The notes under the pieces were generated by a model. It had not been told where the DNA came from. It did not search any database and was given only the letters and a program-made list of their open reading frames with translations. Of a stretch of 64,000 nucleotides of DNA, positions 12,570 through 24,840 are shown piece after piece. Position numbers and translations under genes: made by a program. The first letter of the stretch is position 1; every line of letters starts with the position of its first letter. Source of the DNA: Aulostomus chinensis (lineage: Eukaryota; Chordata; Actinopteri; Syngnathiformes; Aulostomidae). The DNA lies in the NCBI GenBank assembly GCA_037954235.1, contig JBBMOA010000002.1, positions 15,561,009 through 15,625,008 on the forward strand, in the 5' to 3' direction.

Positions 12570-13289
12570 CAGTCATCAGAAAAGCTGCTGAAATTAGCTC
12601 GCAGTCATTTGACTGCTGAATAACATACCAGCTGCCTGGACACAGATATTCCCCAGCAACGGAAATCAATCATGAGATGACTTCCTGTATCATAGGATAT
12701 GGTTAAGGGGCCGAAAAGAAAATCCCTCCCCTAGAGTTCAGAAGGCCAGCTAATCAAATAAAATAAAGCTATCGAAAAGCCAATCAGAAAATAGCATTGC
12801 TGCATCTAGGCAAGATTTAGATATTCTGCTACAGTTAATATAATTACAAACCAACAACACAGGCTCGCAGCGACAGTTGAGGATGATTGTCATAGTCCAA
12901 GGCTCTCAGGCTACGTATCACCGTGGGGAGGGATTTTCTACATGTTCTGTTTAAAAAATTGCGTAGCAACTTCATTTCTAGTACCCTGGAACTTTTTCTG
13001 TATGAGAAATATAAGGTGTGGCATGGGAGCTGTGAATAGACTGAAATGCGTGTGTGTATTGAGTGAGACTTGAGAGCCCTGTATTTATTGCTTTGTGTCT
13101 ATTTTTTCCTGCCTCAGTAGCTGAGGAAGAGAGTAGGTCTAGTAATAAATCTTTCAAGTTTCAAGGTTAAAATGATCAAACTGGTACTGCCATTATCTGA
13201 TTTGTTTACTGAGAATGATTGGGGGGAGCTTGTATATATATACATATACATTCATTATGACCAAAGAATGTGGCAGTGAATCTGTCAAA
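12570..13289. other. Non-coding stretch, nothing recognised
   Basis: No domain, repeat or insertion boundary was seen. Confidence 0.5.
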
Positions 13290-15035
13290 GTGAAAAACCT
13301 TTCACTTGCTCTTGAAATAGCTGTGTTAGTGTTGCAGAGAGCAGGAAGTCCCAGAGTTCATGATTTGCCCTCCTACCAACAAAAACTTGCATTCTTCACT
13401 TCCTGCCTACAATCTGCAAAGCAAGCATTTTATCAAAACAAGATCTGTGCTGCTTCTGACACAAGAAAACTGTTTATGACATTTAACTCCTTACTTTCTC
13501 CTCCAGCAGCTCAGCCCTCCACTGCACTGACTCAGGACTTTTTTGCCTCCTTCATCACTTCACCATCAGCAACCAATTCTCTGAGCCTGACCAGCTTGGT
13601 CTGCTCAGACCTGCTACTGCTACCTCACTATGCTCTTTTGCTCCTCTGCACAAGGATGAGGTCTCCAGACTTCCCCTGTACTCAAAACCTGTCCTCTTGA
13701 ATCAATACCTACCAACATCCTGCAGACCATCTTGCCCACAATCAAATCTGCAGTCACACATTGTCAATTGCTCCTTGGAAACTGATGTCTTCCCCACTGC
13801 TTGTAAGCAAGATCAGGTCACCCTGCTCCTCAAAAATCCCAACCTAAACTCAGCCCATGTCGAAAATTACAGGCTGGTCTCACTTCTGCCAGTCCTGTCC
13901 AAAATACTTGAGCACTCAGTCTTCAACCAAGTTTCTGAGCATCTGCAGAAGACAAACCTGATTAACTCCTATCAATCTGGTGTGACCATTCCACTGAAAC
14001 TGCACTCCTGTCAGTCACAGAAGCACTGCGACTGGCTAGAACTACTGGTCAGTCCTCCGTCCTGCTTTCTGCTGGACTTGTTTGCTGCCTTTGACGCTGT
14101 GAACCGTAAAATTCTCCTCTCCACACGCATCTCAGGATCTGTCCTGTTGCAGTTCAAGTCCTACCTCACAGGTAGATCCTTCAGAGTGTCATGGCGGGGA
14201 GAAGTGTCTGAATCACATGGATTATCGACAAGGGTACCCCAGGGGTCAGTGCTTGGTCCCTGACTCGTCTCCTTCTACACCATCTCCCTTGGTGCTATAA
14301 TCTGCTCGAATGGCTTCTCCTACCACTGTTATGCTGATGACACTCAGCGTCTCCTGTCTTTTCCACCTGAAGACAACTGTCTCAGCACAGATATCAGCGT
14401 GTTGGGCTGATGAAGGAACGCCACCTTCTAGTAAATCTGTCCAAAACTGAGCTCATTGTCTTTCTAGTGTGTCCCTCCATTCAACTACAGATCAGTGTTC
14501 TGCTGCAAAAAATCTGGGTGTCATGACTGATGACCAGCTGACCTTTAAGGTACGTGTGGCCTTGATTGTGCAGTCTTGTCAATATGCCCTCTATAACATC
14601 AGGAGGATCAGACCCTACCTGACACAACAAGCCACACAGCTTCTGGTACAGGCCCTTGTGATTTCATGCATCGACTCCTGCAACTGTCTCCTAGCAGGCC
14701 TGCCTTTGTGTACATTTAAACCTCTACAGATGATCCAGAATGCAGCATGTCCGGTCTTTAACTTCAACTTTTAAAGCTTACCCTGGAGGTGGTTAAAACC
14801 TACAAATACTTCATGCATGTGCGCTGATGAGCGGAATAAGCGGAAGAATAATAAGAATAAGAATAAGAAAAAGAATAAGCGGAAGACAATGGATGGATTG
14901 ATGGATTGTTTATTTCCATCCTTTTGGCCTTGTATTATTGTGATGCATTTATTTTTCTCTTTTTATTGTGAAGTACTCTGAGCTACACAAGAGCCACATT
15001 TTTTGTGTGAAATGCCCTCTATGAATAAAAGAAAA
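13290..15035 (+). pseudogene. L2/Maui-like LINE reverse transcriptase, broken copy
   Basis: Three plus-strand open pieces (13215-13700, 13697-14263, 14469-14774) form one decayed non-LTR retrotransposon ORF2. Reverse transcriptase blocks appear in order: ENYRLVSLLPVLSKILE, LLDLFAAFDAVNRKIL, RVPQGSVLGP, then the catalytic YADD at 14330-14341 (YHCYADDTQ). After it comes the typical post-RT region NLGVMTDDQLTFK, LLVQALVIS and KPLQMIQNAA. The frame is broken by a stop right after VLGP and by a shift near 14400. No endonuclease domain is visible, so it is 5'-truncated. The 3' part contains a SINE-like tail near 14826-14912 and ends in a word resembling L2 3' ends. The wording matches fish L2/CR1-group elements as I remember them. 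Confidence 0.8.
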
Positions 15036-15367
15036 TCTTGTCCTCAACATTCTTCAGGACATTGAAGTACACACTGTGTTGCATGACATTTCAGTAGGGA
15101 TATTACCAAGCCCTCGGGAACAGCTCTAGGCTGGATGGATATTTTGGCATTCTAGCCCTGAGTTTTAGCTGCAGGTTGCATGACATCGCCTAGCCCAGCA
15201 CAACTTTTATCATTTTTCTTCCTGTTAAATTGATACAATTTCAGAAGGAAACTTTTGTGTAAAATCTAAAACTTTGCTATTGTGTTCAAATGTAAGGCAA
15301 AAAGGTGATGTGATGTGAAACCTTTTTCTCAATTTAGAGTTTCCAATGAGCCCCTCCCCTCATCTCA

Positions 15368-15446
15368 AAGCAGCTGGGACAGGCTCCAGCCCCTCTGTGA
15401 CTCTTAACAGGATAAAAAGTAGAAAATGGATGGATGGATGGATTGA
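15368..15446 (+). mobile_element. SINE 3' tail fragment
   Basis: Carries only the family 3' end: AGCTGGGACAGGCTCCAGC, CTCTTAACAGGATAA and an ATGG-repeat tail. Head and body are absent. Confidence 0.6.
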
Positions 15447-15609
15447 TACGTAATATTTATTCCCAAGGTAACTTTACATCAGCATGCAATGTCAATAGGA
15501 GTTCAGGATTTAGCCATACATCAAGGTTGTTAAAGTAATTACATTGTGCAGAGAAGTGTCATAATTACAGGTTATTACCCATCGACTTGAGATGTGAGAT
15601 TCCCTGTGG

Positions 15610-16008
15610 GGCGGCATGGTGATGCAGTGGTTAGCACTGTCGCCTCACAGCAAGAAGGTTCTGGATTCAAGTCCTGGCTCGGATCCTGGATCGGCTCTGG
15701 ATCTTTCTGTGTGAGTCTCCATGTTCTCCCTGTTCCTGTGTGGGTTCTCTCTGGTACTCCAGCTTCCTCCCACAGTCCAAAGACATCAAGAGGGGACGAG
15801 GCTGATTGATACTCTAAATTGACTGTAGGTGTGACTGTGAGTGTGAATGGTTGTCTGTCTCTATGTGTTGGTCCTGTGATGGACTGGTGACCTGTCCAGG
15901 GTGAACCCCACCTGTCGCCTGTAGCCACTGGGATAGATTCCAGGCTCCCTGCGACCCTTAACAGGAATAAGTGGAAGATAATGGATGGATGGATGAATGG
16001 ATGGATGG
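15610..16008 (+). mobile_element. tRNA-headed SINE, full length
   Basis: The head shows an A-box-like TGATGCAGTGG and a B-box-like GGATTCAAGTCC. The body matches the other copies and the tail is a GGAT/ATGG repeat. Flanks ATTCCCTGTGG (15599-15609) and ATTCCCAGTGG (16009-16019) match at 10 of 11, an insertion duplication. The B-box has drifted from GGTTCGAGTCC, as expected for an old copy. Confidence 0.85.
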
Positions 16009-16019
16009 ATTCCCAGTGG

Positions 16020-16755
16020 TTCCAAAGATCATTAAACATGGTTTTGTTTCACTGAGCAATAATTATTGAACGAAGGACAATTCCGCTAAATGTTGAAATT
16101 AAATTGGAGAGATGCTGGAATTTTTGCGATCAGATTTGAATGGATATAAAATACCAGCACAAAGTTGAACACAGAAGTTATAACTGTTGGTAAATCATTT
16201 ATATGAATAAAAAAAGGAGTGGTCCCATTTTGGGGCATTCAGGCGTCTTTTTGGGCAACAGATCTGATTTAAACCCATTGAAAGGAACACATTACTTTCT
16301 GTTATACGGGTATGAATTAAAACACAAGAGTGCAATATAAGAAAAGCTCAAAGAATGAAGTTTAGTCAACATAATCCAAAGCTTTTGCCTGTAAGTCGTA
16401 TCAAAGTATTATTTATTTTGTGTATACAAAATTTTAATTTGGTTTTAAATGATCCTAATAGATTGATTACCTTTGCCAAGTTTTCAAGGTAACAATTTGA
16501 TGCTTAAAATGTACATATATTTTAAAGTTATTAATCGGGAATAAGGTCATTAATTTTTGAGATAGGCAACAAGAGACTGTTCAGAAGCAAGAGCCAACCA
16601 ACATCAGTCATGCCAATTAACCACTGACAATTTCCGTCTCTCTGTCCCGTCCATCTGTTACCATCTTCCAGTGTCGCAGTGCTTATGAGAACATTTCTCA
16701 AGTGACTTTATCTGTGTTTGCTCCAGCCCTATAGATGGCAGACTCATGGACAATG

Positions 16756-16791
<36 letters not shown>

Positions 16792-16904
16792 ATCATATTA
16801 TGACAGCAGAGACTGTGTGACTTGCTAAAACAGTATGGGTAAAATGTCAAGCTTGTAAGCAGGAGGAAAATTCAGGAGTTTTAGCATCAACTGACTTAAA
16901 TCCA
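16020..16904. other. Non-coding stretch with CA microsatellite
   Basis: No gene seen. A (CA)n tract of about 15 units lies at 16759-16789. Confidence 0.5.
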
Positions 16905-16908
16905 TATG

Positions 16909-18530
16909 TGTGGCAGGTCGTCTACCTCCCTTCCACTACATGGCACAGTGCCAACCATGGGTGCACCGTAATTGCCCGGTGGCTATATATAGGGGCCAGC
17001 TACCTGTTCTTTTCTCTCTTCCTCCTTTCACTTCCTCCTCTGTCCGTGGTGGTGGTGCTCAGCCTGGCATGGCCGGTTGGTCCTTGGATTTCTCCCTAAG
17101 GGCTGCAGGCAGCTCGGCTCGCACCCCACAGAGTGTCTTCCTCCCCACAGCTAGTTTTACAGCTGCTGGTCCCGTGGTTTCGCCATCCAGCACAGCAGGC
17201 TGCTGGGGTGGCTGTGATCGTCTCCCCCCTTCCGCTGGGGTGTTGTGGGGGCTACAGGCTAACGGGACCCCCCAACTCCTACCGTGGCCCAACAAAACCA
17301 AAAGTGCCGCCATCTTGGAATAGGCAGAACTACAGTATGCTGTTTTGGTGCTTGGTTTTGTTTTGTTTTTTGGCTTGTTGGTACGTCTGCGCCTGTGCTG
17401 CTCCCACTGCGTCAACGCCGCGCATCCCTGGTGCACTCGATAAAGCGCAGCCGGCCAACATAGCTGCCGTTTTAATCCGGGGTCTTCCTGATTGTTTTAG
17501 ACAGCCAGTCCTTTTGGTTATTTCTTTTCTTGGTTAATTTCTTGTGTCTTTTGTTGGTTACTTTTCGTAGTTATCCTGTTGGTTATTTTCTTAAAATATT
17601 TTTCTGTAGTTATTTCCTTTGTTGGGGCTGCACGGTGGTGCAGTGGTCAGCACTGTGGCCTCACAGCAAGAAGGTTCCGGGTTCGAGTCCTGGCTCGGGC
17701 ACAGGATCTTTCTGTGTGGAGTTTGCATGTTCTCCCCGTGTTTGCGTGGGTTCTCTCCGGGTACTCCGGCTTCTTCCCACCATCCAAAAACATGCAATTG
17801 GGGACGAGGCTGATTGATACTCTAAATTGACCGTAGGTATGAATGTGAGTGTGAATGGTTGTTCATCTCTGTTTGTTGGCCCTGTGATGAACTGGCGACC
17901 TGTCCAGGGTGTACCCCGCGTCTCGCCCGTCGACACTGGGATAGGCTCCAGCCCCCCCGCGACCCTTAATGTGTAGGAATAAGTGGAAGATGACGATGGA
18001 TGGATGGATTTCCTTTGTTAATCCCTCGTTGGCTCTCTCTTTTTTTTGGTTATTTTTTGGTAATTTCGTTGAGTTATTTTGAGCATTTATTCTTTTTGGT
18101 TATGTTTGATCAGTTTCTTTATTATTTGGGTTAACTAATTTCCAGAGCCTTGATAATTTGTTTTCTTTAGTTCTTTTCAATTACATTGTTTTGGTGCTTT
18201 GAATTGTTATTAACATTAGTGAGTGCGGTGCCACGGGTGATATCACTTGGACCATCCCTTTTATTTGGTTTGCCCCTCTGCCGTCCGGTGAGCTCCAGCC
18301 CGGTTCCCCCTCTTGCGCCCTTCTTATTTTGCCCCCCTGGCCAGTGTTATTTTTAAGTCTATTTCAAATACGCTATTAATAAAGAATTGACTATTTTACA
18401 CGTCTCTTGTCCTGTGGGCTTTGTTTGTATCTGCGTGACCTTAAAGCTATTTTAAGAATTTCCTGAGGGCTAACTGCCCCCAGGTGGCGTTGTTGCAACC
18501 ATCCCCCATTATCCCTTGTGACCTGCCACA
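16909..18530 (+). mobile_element. Solo LTR (about 1.24 kb) interrupted by a SINE
   Basis: Begins TGTGGCAGGTC and ends GACCTGCCACA, an 11-bp perfect inverted repeat that contains the canonical TG...CA of LTRs. It is flanked by TATG at 16905-16908 and 18531-18534, a 4-bp duplication. A TATA-like TATATATAGG lies at about 16985 and an AATAAA at about 18380, the right order for U3-R-U5 on the plus strand. Removing the SINE at 17624-18007 and one duplication copy leaves about 1.23 kb. No internal retroelement genes flank it, so it is a recombination product. Open frames inside are not supported as genes. The family could be gypsy or another LTR group. Confidence 0.75.
17624..18007 (+). mobile_element. 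tRNA-headed SINE nested in the LTR
   Basis: The best-preserved promoter of the family here: A-box-like TGGTGCAGTGG and a near-consensus B-box GGTTCGAGTCC in a head of about 70 bp. The tail is GGAT repeat. It is flanked by a perfect 12-bp duplication, ATTTCCTTTGTT, at 17612-17623 and 18008-18019. The perfect duplication and intact B-box suggest that this is one of the younger copies. It inserted after the host LTR. Confidence 0.9.
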
Positions 18531-18854
18531 TATGCATCCCTTCTTTATGAACACTGAGCTGTAATACTTCATGTAATTGACTTTAAAACCGTCATTTTTA
18601 CTGATGTGTGTGTGCAGAAAAGAGCAAAACATGGAAAAAATTGTGAAAATATTGTCAGTGAAATAACAGACACGCACACTGCAGTTAGTCATCACAAACA
18701 AACAAACATGTCATCTGCATCCTTTATCTTATCGATATGTGTTGCATATAAACAGAGTAGAACAGATGTGGAGATAATTGCCCCATGAAAGCTGGACAAT
18801 TTTTTGACATATCTCTGTTGTGTGTCCAGCATTCTCTGGACGCTGCTACTGTTA

Positions 18855-19493
18855 CTTGGAAAGGTCATCGTCGTCATCTGCTTATCCAATGGGTCTGGGT
18901 CACAGGGGCAGCAGTCTCAGCAAGGACGTCCAGACTGTCCTCTCCCCAGCCACATCGACCAGCTCTTCCAGGGGAATCCCGAGGCGTTCCCAGGCCAGCC
19001 GAGAGATATAATCCCTCCAGCGTGCCCTGGGTTGGCCTTGGGGCCTCCTCCCGGTTGGGCATGCCTGGAACACCTCCCGAGGGAGGCGTCAAGGAGGCAT
19101 CCTCACCAGATGCCCGAACCACCTCAACTGACTCCTCTCGACATGGAGGAGCAGCAGCTCTTCTCTGAGCACCTCCCAAATGACTCAGCTTCTCACCCCA
19201 CCTCTAAGGGAGAGCCCAGCCACCCTGCAGAGGAAACTCACTTCAGCTGCTAATATTCGTGATCTCATTCTTTTGGTCATTACCCAAAGCTAATGACCAT
19301 AGGTGAGGGTTGGAACGTAGATTGACCAGTAAATCGAGAGCCTCGCCTTTTGGCTAAGCTCCCTCTTCACCACAACGGACTGGTTTAGCACCCGCATCAC
19401 TGCAGATGCTGCCCCAATCTGCCTGTCAATCTCCCGCTCCATCCTACCCTCACTCTTGAACAAGACCCCGAGATACTTACTTGGAAAGGTCAT
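18855..19493 (-). pseudogene. RTE/Rex3-like LINE, C-terminal fragment
   Basis: On the minus strand the frame reads KYLGVLFKSEGRMEREIDRQ, then IGAASAVMRVLNQSVVVKRE and SIYVPTLTYGHELWVMTK, the region that follows the reverse transcriptase in RTE-group elements such as Rex3. Further on, frame-shifted pieces recall the element's arginine-rich C-terminus, and the 3' end carries the GATGACGACGATG-type tail. Catalytic RT blocks are absent, so this is a 5'-truncated, broken insertion. The plus-strand open frames here are shadows. Confidence 0.7.
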
Positions 19494-19844
19494 TTTTTAA
19501 AATTCTATCCATGCACAAAAGAAATGTGAGCCTGGCATGGGAAACTAATTCACTGCAGAGAAAAAAAAATGGACCAACAAATATGATTCACCAAGTAGAA
19601 CAAACTCCTCAGGTGGCTTGTTTCCTTGTGACCAAGTATGTCACGACTGTATCCATTAGACAGCTCTTTAAGTACACACTTGTTGAGAGAATACTGGCAA
19701 GTACGCAAATGAAAAAAATATCAGGGCTGTAAAACATCCATATGTAACTGGTGGGCTCTATCAATGTCTGCGTTGTGTTGTGTAGTTACTAGAAGACCAG
19801 ACTCTGAATCTCTTTGGAGGAGCCCTCCATTTATTTCTGACAGC

Positions 19845-19998
19845 TGACAGTAGAAAACAAGAAAAAAATCCTCCATTAAACTGAGCATATAAATCCAGCC
19901 CCTCTCCCACGGAGTATTGAAACAAAAGGGCCATACCTGACAGTCGAAAACAAGAACAAATCCTCCATTAATTTGCGAGCACATAACTCCAGCCCCTA
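19845..19998. repeat. Imperfect direct repeat, about 92-bp period
   Basis: Copies at about 19845-19905 and 19937-19998 share CTGACAGT(A/C)GAAAACAAGA, AATCCTCCATTAA and CCAGCCCCT in the same order. A related word (CTCTCCCA(C/T)GGAGTATTG) also occurs at about 19905 and 20112. Confidence 0.6.
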
Positions 19999-22086
19999 CA
20001 CAATTCAGATGATACAGAAGTATGTTAAAATTTTCAGCTGAGAAACAAACTTTTAAGAGTAGTTTAACAGCATTAATACAACTAAATTACAGCAAGCCAA
20101 ATATTGCTTATCTCTCCCATGGAGTATTGTATCAAAAAGGGACAAGTGAAGTTGGAAACACCCTTTTTAGAGCAGGGGGGCCCCCCAAAAGGTGAACGTA
20201 TGGGTACAGAGATCTCACAAGTTCCACTTATTACATATGGAGGCTTAACATGTCGGGTAATTAAAAAATACACATATTTTGTGTAATTATAATACAAAAA
20301 GAATAAAGATACATTTATATAGCACTCTTATACACAGAATACTACTGCATAATTGACCTTGTTACACATGGAAAGTTTCAACCACATTTATCAACTTTAT
20401 TTTTACACATTGCTCCTGTTATCTCATAATCACGCATGTCAGTTATCACAATGCCACTTGCACCATTAACCCTGCAAACATCTCAGCACAGCAGGGTTGG
20501 CATGTAAATACCAATCATCAGGACCAAATAGAGAGCAAAACTGGATTGTAATTGTAATTCAAGACATTATATCATGTGAATTGACCATGGAAGTCTATCT
20601 GATGAATTACTTGCATGTTTCCACACCATCATATACCCCAGCTCCTCACAAAGATCTCTTGTATTTTGATAAAACAAATAAAAAGACAGCCGTACTGTAT
20701 GTTGGATAAATATTGGTAGAATTCACTAATCCTGTAAAGCAATAAACGAGGATAAAGCCATGTTTCTATCATATCACTGATGTGCATTTACTCTCAACTA
20801 CCCCCTCCACAACCCTAATCCTTCTTTAACCAAGAATTCACATTAAGACTATATGGTTTTCATTGTATGGGCTTGTTTTGTATCCTCTGATTTATAACCT
20901 TTCCTATATTTCAACAGCACGCTGGTTCAGCCTTGCTCGCTTTTCACGATTGTAAATGCTGTCGAACTTTAGGCCTAAAGTCCTTCCTTTGAGTTGTAGC
21001 ACAGAATGAAAAGAAAAACTGTATTTAACAGCAATGAAAGAAGGAAAAGCAGAGAGAGCTGCATGGCATGACCAAAAAAGATGGATAAAATCATACAATC
21101 ATCTTCTTTTTTTAATCTTGACTCCGATGCTGTCAGCTGTTGTTGATTTTAGCAGTCATCCATCAGTGGTTTGAATCGTTTATAAATTGTATTTATGATT
21201 CAATTGATTCCCTAAATTGTGCAAGCACACTGGTTTAATCCTAGAAGCACCACTGCTGTGTAATACATTTATTTTGAAAGAGTAGCCTTTTTTTTGCCTT
21301 GTAAAGTCTAGTGCATGGTCAAATCACTTAATTTCATTAAAACCACCAGACCGAAAGAAGGGGATTGTTTTCATCCGGTGAAAATGCCACTATTATGCTA
21401 CTCGCAGGATTAAAACTAACTTCAGTCACTTCCTCCGGGCACCAGGCTTGCCCCCTACTCTGAATTAACATTTGTAGGGCTACAATGTATAGTGTGTCCT
21501 GCTCAGTGGTGCGCCACGGAAATTGGCAGCATGTCACGCGGGAACAGAAGCTCTCGTGTCGGTCAACTGCTGCCAAAGAAACCACCTAGCTGGAGGCCTG
21601 AAGCTTTTCACATATGAAAATCAAATGTATAGCCATGTCAGATCTGAGTATACGGTCCATGTGTACTTGCTCGATGAATAATTGTAATCACAGTCGGCTA
21701 CTTACAATTTGCCTTAACTGCTCACAGGGGTTGCTGGGACATTATTAGACGCTGCAGTTCTCTCCCATCAACATGTTTCTCGGCCAAGTGGATCCTTCCC
21801 CGCTGGGAACACTCCAAGCCAAGGTGGAATCTAAGCCCCTATAATCTTCCATGTTATTGAATTAAAGGCTTATGCCTACTCTTCACAAGTATGTCAATTA
21901 TTCTTGTTTCAATGGTGCTCTCACTTCTTTCTTATTCAATTAAAAAAAGGAGAGAGAGCATTGGAGGGAATGAATGTGGTGAGGTGGATAAACAAACATA
22001 CGCATGCTGTACAGGAAGCTGTATAGTTCAAATTCTTGTAAACAAGCACATAGGCCTCTTTCACCTTGTCTGCAATTTTAAACCTT
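19999..22086. other. Non-coding stretch, nothing recognised
   Basis: AT-rich sequence without supported genes, insertion boundaries or conserved domains. Confidence 0.5.
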
Positions 22087-22091
22087 ATAAT

Positions 22092-22511
22092 TGTCCCGAT
22101 CCCTATCTCGTGTTCCTGTTTTATTTTGTAGTTAGTGTCCTGTCTCCCTGTGCTACTTCCTGTGATTACCTCATCTGTCTCACCTGCGTTGATTGCACCA
22201 CCCGTGTCGCGTTTCCCCAGTGTATTTAACTTCAGTGTTTCCCTTTGTCAGTTTCGGATCATTGTCGTACTCAGATAATGTTGTTAGCATTGCTCTGTCT
22301 CAGTCTCATGGTCTGTCCATTGTGTTCCCAGCTTCCCCCATACTCCAGTGTAGGTTTTGGTTTTGTTTGCTACTTTGTATTTGCTCTTCAGTTGGTACTT
22401 TGAGTTCCTTTGTTGTACGTTGTCGTTTGATTGTTAAATACCCCGTTTTGTTGAACACTCCTTGCCCCCCGTCTGCATTTGGGTCATTTTCTCCGGCCTC
22501 ATAACATGACA
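22092..22511 (+). mobile_element. Solo LTR, gypsy-type, same family as 12175-12569
   Basis: Begins TGTCCCGATCC and ends AACATGACA. It is flanked by a perfect 5-bp duplication ATAAT at 22087-22091 and 22512-22516. No internal element sequence adjoins it, so it is a solo LTR of 420 bp. Confidence 0.8.
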
Positions 22512-22516
22512 ATAAT

Positions 22517-23916
22517 AGACATTTGGTGTCCCGAACCTTTGTTAATCAAGGTTCACTTAGAGTTCTCTCTTTTGCAAGAAGCTGGAGCTCTTTCATGAGA
22601 ACTGATAAAGAATAATTCATACAAGTTCCTTTTTTTTTGTGAAGATGCATTACAAATTGACATGGCTTCTGATTGTATGTCTTTTATAGTCAACATTTAA
22701 AATGTTGGAGTGAAACTGACTGAATCAATGTTAATTAGTGGGTGTATTAGACACTTTATACTCCGACAGAATTGGCTTACGCAAGAATTAAACTTACAAA
22801 AGTATACTTTCTGTACTATTGGAAAAGAGTGAGACGTTAATGGAATATGTTGCATAAAAGGACAAGACATCCCATTTTTTGTGTGTTTTATGAAGGATCA
22901 AGTCAAGGGGAACAACTGAATTACAGGGAACAAAAACATTTATAATTTATAGTATGTTGCATGTATTCATTACCCTTTAAGGTTACTCTCCTCTGTCAAA
23001 ATGTACTACTGCCTTTCAGCAAACTAACACCATCACTGCTTTGCTGTTCCACGTTGATCGAGGATGTATAATGTTGTCCAGAACTATATGGCTTGTGATA
23101 CCTTGCATGTGTTCAGCAGGACACTGAGGTCTTTGACACCAGTGCCGACCATCCAGAGATGCGCGAATGAGTGAACAAGGAGCATTTACAGTGTTTAGGC
23201 TCCTGTGCTTCAACTGAGGCCTGGAAAGTTTGAAGAAAGGAGTAATATGTACTTTACAGTATCAATATTGTGTTTTAAATAGTTCCTTTGAAAAAATTCA
23301 CAACAGACTTGTCACCACTTTGTGAAACAGCTTCAGTTAGAACTTATTTCTCTGGTATAGCTCCACAAAGCTACAATTATTGACAGTTAAAGGAGGAGCA
23401 CATTTGACAATACCGCAAGTGTTTTGTTTTTTTTAAATAATTTCTTCACTGATATTTCTGCAGACTGCATCACTTGACTGTTTTTCATAGACATTTCTTT
23501 TGACAAAACAAAGAAAAAATATCACTCTTGATAATGTGTTTGTGGGCAAAAGCTGATGATAATTAAACTGACTGAATTACTGGATTAGAATTCAGTTTTG
23601 CAGCACTTTTGTTTTTCTTTTTTAAAAACAGGAAATTTGCTAATTTTTGAGGAGTACTTGTGGCTGGTCTTAATTTGGTAGTATATGGTGTCACGGGAAG
23701 GATGAAGGAAATCAGCGGCTGTTAAAGCTCTCACACTTGATTGAAGCTTGTTCTTAATTCACTCACCTGCCTATGTGATTGACTCCAGGGGAGCAGTGTA
23801 ATCAGACACTAAAATGACAATTCATACTTTGTGTGCCTCTAACCGTTGTGAAATTAAATTCTTTGGATTTTTTTTTTGCATGTCTCATTTCCTTTTGTGC
23901 GTTTTCCCACCACTGC
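22517..23916. other. Non-coding stretch, nothing recognised
   Basis: No supported gene or repeat. Confidence 0.5.
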
Positions 23917-23931
23917 TTACTTCTGACCCAT

Positions 23932-24311
23932 CAATCCCTCCATCCATCCATTTTCGTCACCTTATTCCTGTTAAGGGTCGTGGGGGGGGTGGAGCCTATC
24001 CCAGCGGCGACAGGCGAGAGGCGGGGTTCACCCTGGACAGGTCACCAGTCCATCACTGGACCAACACATAGAGACAGACAACCATTCACACTCACATTCA
24101 CACCTACAGTCAATTTAGAGTATCAATCAGCCTCGTCCCCTCTTGATGTCTTTGGACTGTGGGAGGAAGCTGGAGTACCAGAGAGAACCCACACAGGAAC
24201 AGGGAGAACATGCAGACTCACACAGAAAGACCCCGTGCTGGAGCCGGGACTGGAACCTGGAACCTTCTTGCTGTGAGGTGACAGTGCTGACCACTGCACC
24301 GCTGTGCCACC
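23932..24311 (-). mobile_element. tRNA-headed SINE, full length, minus strand
   Basis: Same family as 9870-10256 in the same orientation, with the ATGG tail at the left and the tRNA-like head at the right. Flanks TTACTTCTGACCCAT (23917-23931) and TTACTTCTAACCCAT (24312-24326) match at 14 of 15. Confidence 0.85.
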
Positions 24312-24613
24312 TTACTTCTAACCCATTAGCCATTTAGTTTTGTCTACATAATCTGTTGTTATTTGAGCTCCAACCGTCTGGCTTTTCTAACAAGCACCAG
24401 GTATGTAGGCATGCTCACCTGACCAGCAGAGCATCCTCTTATACAGAATCCACTCACACATGCCAGGGTCTGGTATGATCAGTAAACCTGTTTTCCCACC
24501 TTTCTGTGTTTTTCTCATCAGCTTTTTTCATGCTCACCTGAGTCCCATTATCTAAGTCTTGTGGGTCCATTCTGTCCTCACTTGTTCCTGGTATTTTGCC
24601 TGCTTCTCGCTTG

Positions 24614-24840
24614 TGATACGTAAGACCTGTTTGGATTGGCTACCTCTCAAAGCATTTAACAGCCAGGCACTGTCGTATCTTAGAGATCTCATAGCCCCCC
24701 CATTAGCCCATTACAACACTGCACTCCTTGGCTTAGGCTCAGGTGGTTCATTGAGTTTAAGTAGAATGTGAGGCAGAGCTCCCAGCTCCTTTCCTCCAGT
24801 TTGAGAGGCAGATGGACTCCCTCCCTACATGTAAGAATAA
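24614..24840 (+). pseudogene. Possible LINE ORF2 C-terminal fragment
   Basis: One plus-strand frame reads AFNSQALSYLRDLIAP, a word that resembles the post-RT end of vertebrate LINEs, and a shifted frame afterwards reads ADGLPPY where such elements have a similar DSLPTF word. Two frame changes are needed. Clade cannot be told. Confidence 0.35.

Noticed and set aside
16908..17537. Overlapping open frames of 134-137 codons
   Set aside because: They lie within a solo LTR with defined ends and duplication; no domain is seen.
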